DNA of 64,000 nucleotides from Candidatus Enterococcus testudinis. GTDB lineage: Bacteria > Bacillota > Bacilli > Lactobacillales > Enterococcaceae. Made by a program: the position numbers and the translations under genes. The stretch spans positions 2,432,628 to 2,496,627 of the forward strand of contig NZ_NGKU01000001.1 of the NCBI RefSeq assembly GCF_002140915.1. Direction: 5' to 3'. The notes under the pieces were generated by a model. The model was not told the origin of the DNA. It was given only the letters and a program-made list of their open reading frames with translations, and did not search any database. Positions 36,631-44,721 of the stretch are shown here, piece by piece. Position 1 is the stretch's first letter. Each line of letters starts with the position of its first letter.

Positions 36631-37236
36631 GTGAAAAAGACGGATCTCCGAGTACAACGTACCAACAAATTAATTGTCGACGCTTTTATTCGTTTAGTCG
36701 AACAAAAAGGTTACGAACAAGTCACTGTCCAAGATATTGCCGATGAAGCGATGATCAATCGTGCGACCTTCTATGCCCACTACAAAGATAAACAAGACTT
36801 ATACGAACGCATCTTTGATTTGGCTCTTGATTCCTTCTCAGATATTCTTTCATTAGAAGATTTGGTACAAGGTAATTTGATCAAACTCAAAAAAGTCGAA
36901 ATTACCATGACCCATATTTTCAAACACATCCATGAAAACAGCCAGTTTTATTTGACGATCATGGATGGTGCTGCGATTGAAATCATTCGTCGGAAATTAG
37001 GTATCTTGCTCACGGAGCGCTATGATGCCATTTTCTCTTCACTTCGCATCACCGAGAGCAATATCGAAGTTCCCCTTGATTTCATTATTGAATACATCAC
37101 ATCGATTTTTGTCGGTACTTTGCATTGGTGGCTGACGTCAGACACTACGATGCCACCCAATCAGTTGGCTAAATTGGTGATCAAGTTAGTAGCGAATGGT
37201 CATTTGACGGTTTTGGGGATTGAGATTGAGGATTAA
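36631..37236 (+). CDS. TetR/AcrR-family regulator
   Basis: 201-residue regulator. The N-terminal helix-turn-helix has VTVQDIADEAMINRATFYAHYKDKQDLYERIF (shown by the ATFYAHYKDK signature). The rest is an all-helical ligand and dimerisation domain. The GTG start at 36631 follows GAGAGGAAG. It is transcribed divergently from the giant activase gene, with a palindromic operator between them, so it most likely represses that gene. The ligand is unknown. Confidence 0.9.
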   Translation: MKKTDLRVQRTNKLIVDAFIRLVEQKGYEQVTVQDIADEAMINRATFYAHYKDKQDLYERIFDLALDSFSDILSLEDLVQGNLIKLKKVEITMTHIFKHIHENSQFYLTIMDGAAIEIIRRKLGILLTERYDAIFSSLRITESNIEVPLDFIIEYITSIFVGTLHWWLTSDTTMPPNQLAKLVIKLVANGHLTVLGIEIED

Positions 37237-37237
37237 A

Positions 37238-37265
37238 AAAAACTGCCATCGGCAGTTTTTTTGTC
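37238..37265. terminator. Bidirectional terminator between tetR and the small basic-protein gene
   Basis: AAAAACTGCC and GGCAGTTTTT pair around ATC, with A and T runs on both sides. It serves both convergent genes. Confidence 0.88.
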
Positions 37266-37276
37266 AGTATCATGGC

Positions 37277-37444
37277 TTAACGATTCTTCGCCCGCCATTT
37301 AATCGTGTCTTGCGTTTGCCGTTGTTTCTTGACTTTGATTCCTTTAGGTGCCACATTGATGACATATTCATTTTTCTTCATGACATCATATACATGTTCA
37401 GCCGCTTCAGTGACTTTATCTTTGATATTCAATTTGAACTTCAT
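37277..37444 (-). CDS. Small basic protein, 55 residues, unknown function
   Basis: The minus-strand frame begins at ATG 37444, 9 bases after AGGAG, and encodes 55 residues. It is lysine/arginine rich (GIKVKKQRQTQ, IKWRAKNR at the end), with a helical start (MKFKLNIKDKVTEAAEHVYDV). There is no signal peptide or membrane segment. I do not recognise the family. A good ribosome site, a shared terminator directly after the stop and clean codon usage make it a likely real gene. The neighbouring tRNA transcript terminates well downstream of its start. Confidence 0.6.
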   Translation of the reverse strand: MKFKLNIKDKVTEAAEHVYDVMKKNEYVINVAPKGIKVKKQRQTQDTIKWRAKNR

Positions 37445-37546
37445 TCGTCTCATCTCCTGTATTCTTTTCTTTAAGCCTATCGTAAATGAAAAAAATCTTC
37501 AACTTATAACCCTTGATCTGTACCGGCATCCCTTGAAATAAATAAC

Positions 37547-37579
37547 GAAAAAAAGCAGCGATAATTCTCGCTGCTTTTT
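37547..37579 (-). terminator. Terminator of the tRNA operon
   Basis: AGCAGCGA and TCGCTGCT form an 8-bp stem, flanked by A runs and T runs, just after tRNA-Gln on the minus strand. Confidence 0.88.
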
Positions 37580-37596
37580 GACTGATTCATACTTGA

Positions 37597-37668
37597 CTGG
37601 GGTAGCTGGATTCGAACCAACGCATGACGGAGTCAAAGTCCGTTGCCTTACCGCTTGGCTATACCCCA
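37597..37668 (-). tRNA. tRNA-Gln (anticodon TTG)
   Basis: 72-nt cloverleaf. The acceptor stem is TGGGGTA/TACCCCA with discriminator G. The anticodon arm is CGGACTTTGACTCCG with anticodon TTG, and the T arm has GGTTCGAATCC. CCA is not encoded. Confidence 0.96.
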
Positions 37669-37676
37669 ATAAATGG

Positions 37677-37757
37677 TGGAGGAGAGTGGATTCGAACCAC
37701 TGAACCCTAAGGAACGGATTTACAGTCCGTCGCGTTTAGCCACTTCGCTACTCCTCC
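37677..37757 (-). tRNA. tRNA-Tyr (anticodon GTA)
   Basis: 81-nt class II tRNA with a long variable arm. The acceptor stem is GGAGGAG/CTCCTCC with discriminator A. The anticodon arm is CGGACTGTAAATCCG with anticodon GTA. It is transcribed ahead of tRNA-Gln from the promoter at 37788-37816. Confidence 0.96.
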
Positions 37758-37787
37758 AAAAGCTTTCTTAAAAACCTGACAATAGTT

Positions 37788-37816
37788 ATAATACCGAAAA
37801 AGATAACAAATTGCAA
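37788..37816 (-). promoter_or_regulatory. Promoter of the tRNA-Tyr/tRNA-Gln operon
   Basis: Minus strand TTGCAA, 17-bp spacer, TATTAT, about 30 bases upstream of tRNA-Tyr. Confidence 0.8.
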
Positions 37817-37842
37817 GAGCAAAATGCAACTTTTTCTAGAAA

Positions 37843-38076
37843 TTAATCATGTAAATTCCATTGTCGAATAACCGTTTCGATGGCCGTTTCTAAACTACGA
37901 CTTGCGCCTAGATCTTCATCCCCTAAAAAGCTTTGAAATTCTTTAGGTCCCATGGTCATAATCTCGCCGATCATTTTTTTGCCGATGAACAGTTGATTGA
38001 CGGTATAGTCTTTGCCATGAATAGGTTTAATTGTCTCTTCGATTCGTACTTCAATATCTTTATTTTTTTTAGACAT
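37843..38076 (-). CDS. DUF2969 family small protein
   Basis: 77-residue soluble protein of DUF2969, confined mostly to Lactobacillales. It starts MSKKNKDIEVRIEET and has FIGKKMIGEIM in the middle and AIETVIRQWNLHD at the end. Function is unknown. ATG at 38076 follows AGAGGGG at good spacing; the frame extends to 38106 without a better site. Confidence 0.82.
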   Translation of the reverse strand: MSKKNKDIEVRIEETIKPIHGKDYTVNQLFIGKKMIGEIMTMGPKEFQSFLGDEDLGASRSLETAIETVIRQWNLHD

Positions 38077-38156
38077 GTCTGACACCCCTCTTCTAAAGCA
38101 CTTCATTATTCTACCAGAAAATCATGAAAAGCAAAAGCAAATCTCATTTGAAAACG

Positions 38157-38194
38157 AAAAAATATGCCCAGTCTTGCGACTGGCATATTTTTTC
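38157..38194 (-). terminator. Terminator of the liv operon
   Basis: On the minus strand AATATGCCAGTC pairs with GACTGGGCATATT (one bulge) around GCAA, then T6. It lies just after the CBS-ACT gene. Confidence 0.85.
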
Positions 38195-38200
38195 GCATCA

Positions 38201-38848
38201 TTATGCTTGATTGGTCAATACAGCACTGGTAATAGTATACCCAGCATCATTTAACACACGTTTGATTTCATCAACTTGACGTGATTCCACTTGAATCTCA
38301 ACAATCGTCTTCAATGCCATCCGGTTGACGACCACTGTCAAAATACTCATCTGATGCGCCGCCAATAATTTTGTGACATCTGCTAGTACGCCAACATGAT
38401 CATCGGTGATTTCGATGGACACTCGTGTACCACCATCATGATAGCCGGTGATTTTGAGGAAAGCATCAAAAATATCATTATTGGTAATGATCCCAACTAA
38501 GCGCGTGTCTTCTAATACTGGCAAGACACCAACATTCTCGCCCCGCATCAAAGAAATCGCATCTTCTAATAAAGCATCTGGCGCGACTGTCGTCACTTTC
38601 TTCAACATAATATCGGCCACTATGGTTTTGTTCAACAGATAGTTCATTTCGTAGACACTTAAGCTCGTTGCTTTCGAGGGCATCGCTTCAGCGATTGTCC
38701 CTTCCGTGATCAAGCCAACTAGTTTATCTTGATCGACGACTGGCAAACGATGGATATCATGCTGTTTCATTAAATCAACTGCATCGAAAATCGGGGTGTT
38801 GGATTGGACAGTCACCACCGATTTGGTCATAAAATCACTCACACTCAT
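38201..38848 (-). CDS. CBS-pair plus ACT domain protein (AcuB-like), last gene of the liv operon
   Basis: 215-residue protein. Two CBS repeats (about 7-60, starting MTKSVVTVQSNTP, and 75-135) bind adenine nucleotides in other proteins. They are followed by an ACT domain (about 143-212, VSIEITDDHVGVLADVTKLL), which commonly binds amino acids. It lies 4 bases after livF and shares its terminator, so it is cotranscribed with the branched-chain amino-acid importer. A role in sensing these amino acids or energy state is inferred; homologues are usually annotated AcuB without proof. Confidence 0.87.
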   Translation of the reverse strand: MSVSDFMTKSVVTVQSNTPIFDAVDLMKQHDIHRLPVVDQDKLVGLITEGTIAEAMPSKATSLSVYEMNYLLNKTIVADIMLKKVTTVAPDALLEDAISLMRGENVGVLPVLEDTRLVGIITNNDIFDAFLKITGYHDGGTRVSIEITDDHVGVLADVTKLLAAHQMSILTVVVNRMALKTIVEIQVESRQVDEIKRVLNDAGYTITSAVLTNQA

Positions 38849-38852
38849 CTCT

Positions 38853-39554
38853 TTATCCTCCTAAATAAGCCTTGCGGACTTCATCACTGGCTAGCAGCTC
38901 TTGGCCCGTTCCTTCTAAAACAATCTTTCCGGTTTCAAGTACATAGCCGCGATCCGCGATCGATAAAGCCATCTTGGCATTTTGTTCAATCAATAAGACC
39001 GTCGTCCCTTGTTCTTTGATCTCTTGGATGATCGAAAAAATCTCTTTGATAAAAATCGGTGCCAATCCCATGGATGGTTCGTCTAGCAACAGCAGACGAG
39101 GTTTAGACATCAATGCACGACCCATCGCCAACATTTGCTGTTCTCCCCCCGACAAGGTTGCAGCGTCTTGCGACAAACGTTCTTTCAATACTGGGAACTT
39201 TTGGTAAACTTGTTCGTAATCAGCTTTCACACCGTTGTCTTTTCGTAAGAATGCGCCCATTTCTAAATTTTCTTGGACGGTCAAACCAGGAAAGACATGT
39301 CGACCTTCTGGGACTTGCGATAAACCAGAAGCAACGATTTTTTGCGGCGCTTCTTTTTCAATGGTTTTGCCTTCAAATGTCACACTGCCCTTAGAGGGAC
39401 GGATCAATCCGGAAATCGTTCTTAAAATAGTGGTTTTCCCAGCGCCATTGGCACCGATCAGTGAGACGATTTCGCCTTCTTCTACATGAAAGGACACATC
39501 ATGAACGGCTTGGATCATCCCGTAATGCACACTAAGATTTTGAATATTCAGCAT
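38853..39554 (-). CDS. livF: LivF, ATPase of branched-chain amino-acid ABC importer
   Basis: 233-residue ABC ATPase. Walker A is GANGAGKTT, the signature is LSGGEQQML, and Walker B is LLLLDEPSMGLAP, all typical of LivF. It pairs with LivG to power Leu/Ile/Val uptake through LivH-LivM. Its start overlaps the livG stop (TAATG), indicating coupled translation. Confidence 0.95.
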   Translation of the reverse strand: MLNIQNLSVHYGMIQAVHDVSFHVEEGEIVSLIGANGAGKTTILRTISGLIRPSKGSVTFEGKTIEKEAPQKIVASGLSQVPEGRHVFPGLTVQENLEMGAFLRKDNGVKADYEQVYQKFPVLKERLSQDAATLSGGEQQMLAMGRALMSKPRLLLLDEPSMGLAPIFIKEIFSIIQEIKEQGTTVLLIEQNAKMALSIADRGYVLETGKIVLEGTGQELLASDEVRKAYLGG

Positions 39555-40330
39555 TAGATTTCCCCTCCCAGATAGGCTTCGATCACCCGTGGATTATTTT
39601 TGATTTCTTCCGGTTGACCATGAGCGATGACTTGCCCGTATTCCAATACATAGATTCGTTCGCAAACTTCCATGACCAAACTCATGTCATGTTCAATCAA
39701 TAGAATCGTCAATTGAAAATCTTTTTGGATCTGATAGATCAGTTTCGTTAAATCAGCTGTTTCTTGCGGATTCATGCCGGCCGCCGGTTCATCCAAAAAT
39801 AAAATTTTTGGCTCTGTCGCCAATGCCCGCACGATTTCTAGACGGCGTTGTTCTCCGTAAGGTAAATTCTTTGCCAATGTTTGACTTTTGCCATCCAAAT
39901 CAAATATTCGCAGCAGATCTAACACTTTTTCCCGCATCTTTTCTTCATTCTTGTAAAACTTAGGCAAACGCAGAATGCTGGTGAACAACCCTTCATTGTG
40001 TTTGCTGTTCATAGCGATCAAGACATTGTCCATCACCGTTAAATCTTTGAACAAACGAATATTTTGAAAGGTCCTTGAAAGACCTAAATCAGCAATTTTA
40101 TACGGTTTCCGACCATTTAAGCGGACAGGTTTGCCTTGTTCTTCCAGCAAGACATCCCCCTCACTTGGTTCATACACACCAGTCAACAAATTGAATAAGG
40201 TGGTTTTTCCAGCACCATTGGGGCCAATCAACCCGACAAGTTCATTGTGTTCAAGATGCAAATCAACATGTGATACAGCGGCCAAACCGCCGAAATTTTT
40301 GGTTAGACTTTTAACTTCTAATAGAGGCAT
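39554..40330 (-). CDS. livG: LivG, ATPase of branched-chain amino-acid ABC importer
   Basis: 258-residue ABC ATPase. Walker A is GPNGAGKTT, the signature is LPYGEQRRLE (LivG-type YGEQ variant), and Walker B is ILFLDEPAAGMNP. ATG at 40330 lies 9 bases after GGGGG; ATG at 40339 overlaps that site. The 5' end lies inside livM. Confidence 0.95.
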   Translation of the reverse strand: MPLLEVKSLTKNFGGLAAVSHVDLHLEHNELVGLIGPNGAGKTTLFNLLTGVYEPSEGDVLLEEQGKPVRLNGRKPYKIADLGLSRTFQNIRLFKDLTVMDNVLIAMNSKHNEGLFTSILRLPKFYKNEEKMREKVLDLLRIFDLDGKSQTLAKNLPYGEQRRLEIVRALATEPKILFLDEPAAGMNPQETADLTKLIYQIQKDFQLTILLIEHDMSLVMEVCERIYVLEYGQVIAHGQPEEIKNNPRVIEAYLGGEI

Positions 40331-41288
40331 CTTTGTCATCCCCCTTTTTCGAGAATTTATCCACTAAGCGTTTCACTGAGAACTCCCAAGTCCCCAATAA
40401 GCCGCTTGGTTTGAAGATCATGATGATGATCAAGGCCAACGCGTAAATAATCATCCGCAAGTCAGAGAAGCCTTGCAAATACATATTTAGAATACCCAAA
40501 ACAATAGCTGAAACAACTGCGCCTGTTGTGCTGCCCAGCCCGCCAAACACGACAATGATCAAGACATCGATCGATTTCATAAACCCATAATCTTTTGGAA
40601 AGACCGATTGTTGATAACTGGCATACAACGTGCCTGCAATACTAGCCAATACCGCCCCCATAACAAAGGCAATGACCTTATACTTGGTTGTATTGACACC
40701 CATTGATTCAGCGGCGATCTCATCTTCACGAACCGCCAATGTTGCCCGCCCTGGACCACTATGGATAAAATTCGATACCACAAGAATCGATAAAAAGGCA
40801 AAGATAAAAACGATTTGCCAATTACTGAATTGCGGTAAGCCAAAAATACCTGCAGGACCATTGGTCAAGCCTCTTAAGTTGATCAGTAAAATCCGAATAA
40901 TTTCAGAAACACCTAATGTGGCGATGGCTAGATAATCACCTTTTAAGCGAAGTGTAGGAATACCCACGACCAATGCAATAAAACCTGAAACCAGCATCCC
41001 CACCAAGAGACCACTTAGAAAGCCCCCGAAGGTTGGATTGTTGGCAGAAAGAATCGCTCCTGCATAGGCACCGATTGCCATAAAACCAGCATGTCCCAAT
41101 GAGAACTGTCCAGAAAAACCGATGATCAAGTTCAAGCCAACTGCCAAAATAATATTGATACCGATATTGACAATGATCGCATCTGAGAACAAGTTGATCA
41201 TCCCACCGTTATAAGCGGCAAATAAACCAAAGTAAACGATAGCTGCCAGAGCGAGCCAAATCAAATTATATTTTATATTCTTTTTCAT
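40311..41288 (-). CDS. livM: LivM, permease of branched-chain amino-acid ABC importer
   Basis: 325-residue permease with about eight hydrophobic helices. It has LivM landmarks FSGQFSLGHAGFMAIGAYAGA and AVREDEIAAESMGVNTTKYK, the cytoplasmic coupling loop. It ends with a hydrophilic tail overlapping livG. ATG at 41288 follows AGGTGG. Confidence 0.94.
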   Translation of the reverse strand: MKKNIKYNLIWLALAAIVYFGLFAAYNGGMINLFSDAIIVNIGINIILAVGLNLIIGFSGQFSLGHAGFMAIGAYAGAILSANNPTFGGFLSGLLVGMLVSGFIALVVGIPTLRLKGDYLAIATLGVSEIIRILLINLRGLTNGPAGIFGLPQFSNWQIVFIFAFLSILVVSNFIHSGPGRATLAVREDEIAAESMGVNTTKYKVIAFVMGAVLASIAGTLYASYQQSVFPKDYGFMKSIDVLIIVVFGGLGSTTGAVVSAIVLGILNMYLQGFSDLRMIIYALALIIIMIFKPSGLLGTWEFSVKRLVDKFSKKGDDKDASIRS

Positions 41289-41297
41289 TCTGACCAC

Positions 41298-42176
41298 CTA
41301 CACTTTCTCTTTGATATTTTTGCCTAAGATCCCTGCAGGACGTACAAGCAATATAATTATTAAAATTGCATACACCAACGCATCCTTATAATCGGAAAAG
41401 CCGAGGGCTGTTGCAGTTGTTTCTATCAAGCCAATCACAAAACCACCCAATGCAGCACCTGGAATAATCCCAATGCCGCCCAAAACAGCCGCCACAAATG
41501 ATTTAAGCCCTGGTACAACACCCATGGAAGGATCAATGGAATTGTAATACAAACCAATCAACATACCGCCAGCGGCTGCCAAAGCTGAACCTAAAGCAAA
41601 GGTAAATGAAATCGTCCGATTGACATTGATTCCCATCAAACGCGCTGCATCAGCATCGACACTCACTGCCCGCATCGCCTTACCCATTCTAGTTTTTTTG
41701 ACAATTAGCTGCAATAAGATCATCAACGTCAACGAGATAGCCAGAATCAACAATTGAATATTGCTGACTTCGATGAAGCCGATTGAATACGTCTTACGCG
41801 CGATTGCTTGCGGAAAAGGACGGACATCGGCTGAAAAGAAAAAGATCATGATATTTTGTAAAAAATAAGATACACCGATCGCCGTGATCAATGCTGAGAT
41901 TCGCGTTGAATTTCGTAGTGGCCGATACGCCAAAAACTCGATTGTCACCCCTAAAGCAGCACTAGCGATCATTGAGATAAACAGCGCCGGGAAAAAGCCT
42001 AATTGCCATTGATTGATCAAAAAGTAGCCAATAAAACTACCAATCATATATACCTCACCATGGGCGAAGTTGATTAATTTAATGATACCATACACCATCG
42101 TATAACCCAGAGCGAGTAGGGCATAGATACTACCCAAGAACAAGCCGTTGATCAATTGCTGGATCATCATTTCCAT
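41298..42176 (-). CDS. livH: LivH, permease of branched-chain amino-acid ABC importer
   Basis: 292-residue permease of the LivH type. MIQQLINGLFLGSIYALLALGYTMVYGI is the family N-terminus, NFAHGEVYMIG follows, and the coupling loop is GKAMRAVSVDADAARLMGIN. It lies 9 bases from livM. A hairpin separates it from livJ upstream. Confidence 0.94.
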   Translation of the reverse strand: MEMMIQQLINGLFLGSIYALLALGYTMVYGIIKLINFAHGEVYMIGSFIGYFLINQWQLGFFPALFISMIASAALGVTIEFLAYRPLRNSTRISALITAIGVSYFLQNIMIFFFSADVRPFPQAIARKTYSIGFIEVSNIQLLILAISLTLMILLQLIVKKTRMGKAMRAVSVDADAARLMGINVNRTISFTFALGSALAAAGGMLIGLYYNSIDPSMGVVPGLKSFVAAVLGGIGIIPGAALGGFVIGLIETTATALGFSDYKDALVYAILIIILLVRPAGILGKNIKEKV

Positions 42177-42232
42177 ATGCTCACATCCAATATTTTTTTA
42201 TATGTACTTCATTGATAACAAAGAGAAAAGAA

Positions 42233-42263
42233 ACTGAGACAACCGTTGCTGGCTTGCCTCAGT
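42233..42263 (-). terminator. Intercistronic hairpin between livJ and livH
   Basis: On the minus strand ACTGAGGCAA pairs with TTGTCTCAGT (one mismatch), followed by TTTCTTTTCTCTTT. A partial terminator or stabiliser here would keep binding protein in excess over the permeases. Confidence 0.65.
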
Positions 42264-42292
42264 CATTGTGTCTTGCGTGTGTTTTATCTTGT

Positions 42293-43477
42293 TTACGGAT
42301 TTACTGTATCTGCTGATGTTTCTTTCCCATCTGTCAATCCTAATACAACTGCTGATTTTTCTGGGTTATGGTTGGCATCCATGGTGATTTCACCTGTCAC
42401 ACCTTGGAAGTTTGTCAATTCAGAAAGACCTGTTGCAATTGCCGTTGAATCTGCTGAATCTTGATCTTCGATTGCTTGTTTGATCATATAGACTGCATCA
42501 TAAGCCAATGCATTGAAAGCAGAAGGTTCTTTGCCATATTTTTCTTTGAATGCTGCAACAAAAGGTTCTACTTTGTCATTTGCTGGCGCATTAGTTGAGA
42601 AGTGCCCTGTATAATAGACGTCAGAAACATTTTCAGCACCTGCTGTTTGAACCATTTTTTCATCGCCGAAGCCATCCGCACCAATAATTGGTTGGTCAAT
42701 ACCTAATTCCCGTGCTTGTTTAATGATTAAACCAGCTTCAGTATAGTATCCTGGGATAAACAAGACATCAAAGTCTGCATTTTTGATTTTTGTCAAAACA
42801 GCTTGGAAGTCTTTGTCCCCTTCAGTAAAGTTTTCTTCCATTACGATATCGCCAGTATAGCTAGATTTAAAGGCTTCCGTTAAGCCAATCGCATAATCAC
42901 TTGAATTATCCCCTAAAATGATTGCTTTAGATGCCTCTAAATTGTCTTCTGCGTATTTAGCCAAGATCGTTCCTTGGAAACTATCTTGGAAACATGAGCG
43001 AAAAGCAAAATCTTGGACTGTGTCGCCGTTGACAGTGATTGCATCATCAGTACCTGAAGGTGTCACCAATGGTACTTGGGCTTTCGTCACATTTGGCAGT
43101 GCTGCTTTTGTTGCACCCGATGTGGCCGGTCCAATGATTGCTACGACTTTGTCATTGGTTGTTAAATTTGCAGCTACAGTTGCAGCTTCATTGTTGTCAG
43201 ATTTGTTATCTTTAGACACGATTTCAATCTCTTTACCTAAAACACCGCCAGCTGCATTGATCTCTTCAACCGCTAAGTCAATACCCTCTTTTTCAGCGGA
43301 ACCATACGCCGCTACGGCACCAGATAATTCTAGGTTGACGCCGATTTTAATTGTGTCCCCCTCTTGTTTATTACCGCCATCAGCGGAACCATCACTTGAT
43401 GTGCCACCAGTTGGTCCTGCGCTGCAGGCTGTTAATAGAAACAAACTCGCAAATAAAAATGCAAACTTCTTTTTCAT
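42293..43477 (-). CDS. livJ: Branched-chain amino-acid-binding lipoprotein (LivJ/LivK type)
   Basis: 394-residue periplasmic-binding-protein type I. The lipobox is LLTACSAG (cysteine at about 18), with a Gly/Ser-rich linker. The mature protein starts DTIKIGVNLELSGAVAAYG, the Leu/Ile/Val-binding family signature. IIGPATSGATKAALP and FSTNAPANDKVEPFVAAFKEKYG are further family blocks. It is the first gene of the liv operon, behind a strong promoter with a CodY-type box. Confidence 0.94.
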   Translation of the reverse strand: MKKKFAFLFASLFLLTACSAGPTGGTSSDGSADGGNKQEGDTIKIGVNLELSGAVAAYGSAEKEGIDLAVEEINAAGGVLGKEIEIVSKDNKSDNNEAATVAANLTTNDKVVAIIGPATSGATKAALPNVTKAQVPLVTPSGTDDAITVNGDTVQDFAFRSCFQDSFQGTILAKYAEDNLEASKAIILGDNSSDYAIGLTEAFKSSYTGDIVMEENFTEGDKDFQAVLTKIKNADFDVLFIPGYYTEAGLIIKQARELGIDQPIIGADGFGDEKMVQTAGAENVSDVYYTGHFSTNAPANDKVEPFVAAFKEKYGKEPSAFNALAYDAVYMIKQAIEDQDSADSTAIATGLSELTNFQGVTGEITMDANHNPEKSAVVLGLTDGKETSADTVNP

Positions 43478-43516
43478 TTATGATCCTCTCCTTTACATCC
43501 CCTAGATATGTTATCA

Positions 43517-43545
43517 AATATACGCAAAAAACGGGGAAATGTCAA
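43517..43545 (-). promoter_or_regulatory. Sigma-A promoter of the liv operon
   Basis: Minus strand consensus TTGACA (43540-43545), 17-bp spacer, TATATT (43517-43522). Confidence 0.88.
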
Positions 43546-43547
43546 CA

Positions 43548-43562
43548 AATTATCAGAATATT
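43548..43562. promoter_or_regulatory. CodY-type box upstream of the liv promoter
   Basis: AATTATCAGAATATT matches the CodY consensus AATTTTCWGAAAATT at 13 of 15 positions and lies 2 bp upstream of the -35 box. CodY is activated by branched-chain amino acids, the very substrates of this importer, so feedback repression is expected. Confidence 0.72.
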
Positions 43563-43647
43563 TCATCTATTCGATTGGTTTTTTTTTACCATAACAAAAT
43601 CACTCCGATTCAAAACATTGTTTCCATAGTATTGGGAGCGTTTTTCA

Positions 43648-43686
43648 TAAAAAAAGGAACAAAAGTCAGGTACACTTTTGTTCCTC
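43648..43686 (-). terminator. Terminator of the ROK kinase gene
   Basis: GGAACAAAAGT pairs with ACTTTTGTTCC around a 7-base loop, then T7 on the minus strand. Confidence 0.9.
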
Positions 43687-43734
43687 AGCTTCATTGTCGA
43701 CAAGAAGCCAAACAAATACTCAGGCTGTTAGATG

Positions 43735-44613
43735 TCAGCTTTGTGCTGTGAAATTTGCGGCCGCTCCCACCAGATTGGCATCATTGCGATAATCGCACAG
43801 TTTGATCAACGGTTTAAAATCATTCAATCCTTGGGCTGCCAACATGACGGATAAACGACCCTCAATTTCTGCCAGCAAGCCTTCTTTGGCACTGACACCA
43901 CCTCCGATGATGATCACTTCTGGGTCAAAGGCGAATTGGATACTGAACAAACCTTGTGCCAAATAACGATAAAAATTGTCCACCTCTTCCGCTGCGATTG
44001 GATCACCTGATTCGCTGCGGGCAAAGACCTCTTCTCCTGTGATCGTCTCACGATCGATCCCCATTCGATCACAATAGCGCCACGCCATTTGTACAGCTGT
44101 GCCTAACTGGGAAAATGTCTTCCCTTGATCTAAGATCATCAGCCCAAATTCACCACCATAAAGATGCGCACCGCGAATCAATTGGCCTTGATTGATCAGG
44201 GTACCGCCGACCCCAGTGCCAATCACTACAAAAGCGGCTTGTTCAAATCCCTTTCCCGCCCCCTGATAGAACTCGGCTAACCCCGCACAATTGGCATCAT
44301 TTTCAATCGCTACGGGCAATTGGAACAATGCTTCTAATTCACTAAAGATATCAAACCCGTGAATATACGGAATCGCACTGATGCCGTTGATTTGTCTTTC
44401 TTCAGCATTGACAGCACCCGGGGCGCTTATACCAACACCTTCAATCTTCATTGTACTATTATCTTTAACGTTATCTTGAACCTCTTTCAAATGGCGTTTC
44501 ATTGCTGCCCATGTTTTTGGTGTGACAAATTTTCCTTTTTCGGTCAGTTCACTCCCTGTCCACACCCCATATTTTACCGCAGATCCACCCATATCAAATA
44601 CTAAAATTGCCAT
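43735..44613 (-). CDS. ROK family sugar kinase
   Basis: 292-residue ROK protein without a DNA-binding domain, so a kinase rather than a repressor. The ATP phosphate loop is VFDMGGSAVKYGVW. The catalytic aspartate is in IENDANCAGLAEF, and FVVIGTGVGGTLI is the second nucleotide loop. The cysteine-rich zinc motif of many glucokinases (CxCGxxGC) is absent; the segment after GGEFG lacks cysteines. This fits the subgroup often annotated as beta-glucoside or fructose/N-acetylmannosamine kinases. The substrate cannot be named. Confidence 0.88.
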   Translation of the reverse strand: MAILVFDMGGSAVKYGVWTGSELTEKGKFVTPKTWAAMKRHLKEVQDNVKDNSTMKIEGVGISAPGAVNAEERQINGISAIPYIHGFDIFSELEALFQLPVAIENDANCAGLAEFYQGAGKGFEQAAFVVIGTGVGGTLINQGQLIRGAHLYGGEFGLMILDQGKTFSQLGTAVQMAWRYCDRMGIDRETITGEEVFARSESGDPIAAEEVDNFYRYLAQGLFSIQFAFDPEVIIIGGGVSAKEGLLAEIEGRLSVMLAAQGLNDFKPLIKLCDYRNDANLVGAAANFTAQS

Positions 44614-44693
44614 ATATGTCCCTCATTTATCTTTAGAGTGTCCCTTTTATTTTAACGCAAGCGCCTCGTTTAAGAAAGCGATTTCTAGTAAAT

Positions 44694-44721
44694 GCAAAAA
44701 AACCAGCTGATTGCTCAGCTG
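44694..44721 (-). terminator. Terminator of the GNAT pseudogene transcript
   Basis: CAGCTGA pairs with TCAGCTG around four bases, then GGT7 on the minus strand. The stem includes the original stop codon of the GNAT gene. Confidence 0.8.
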
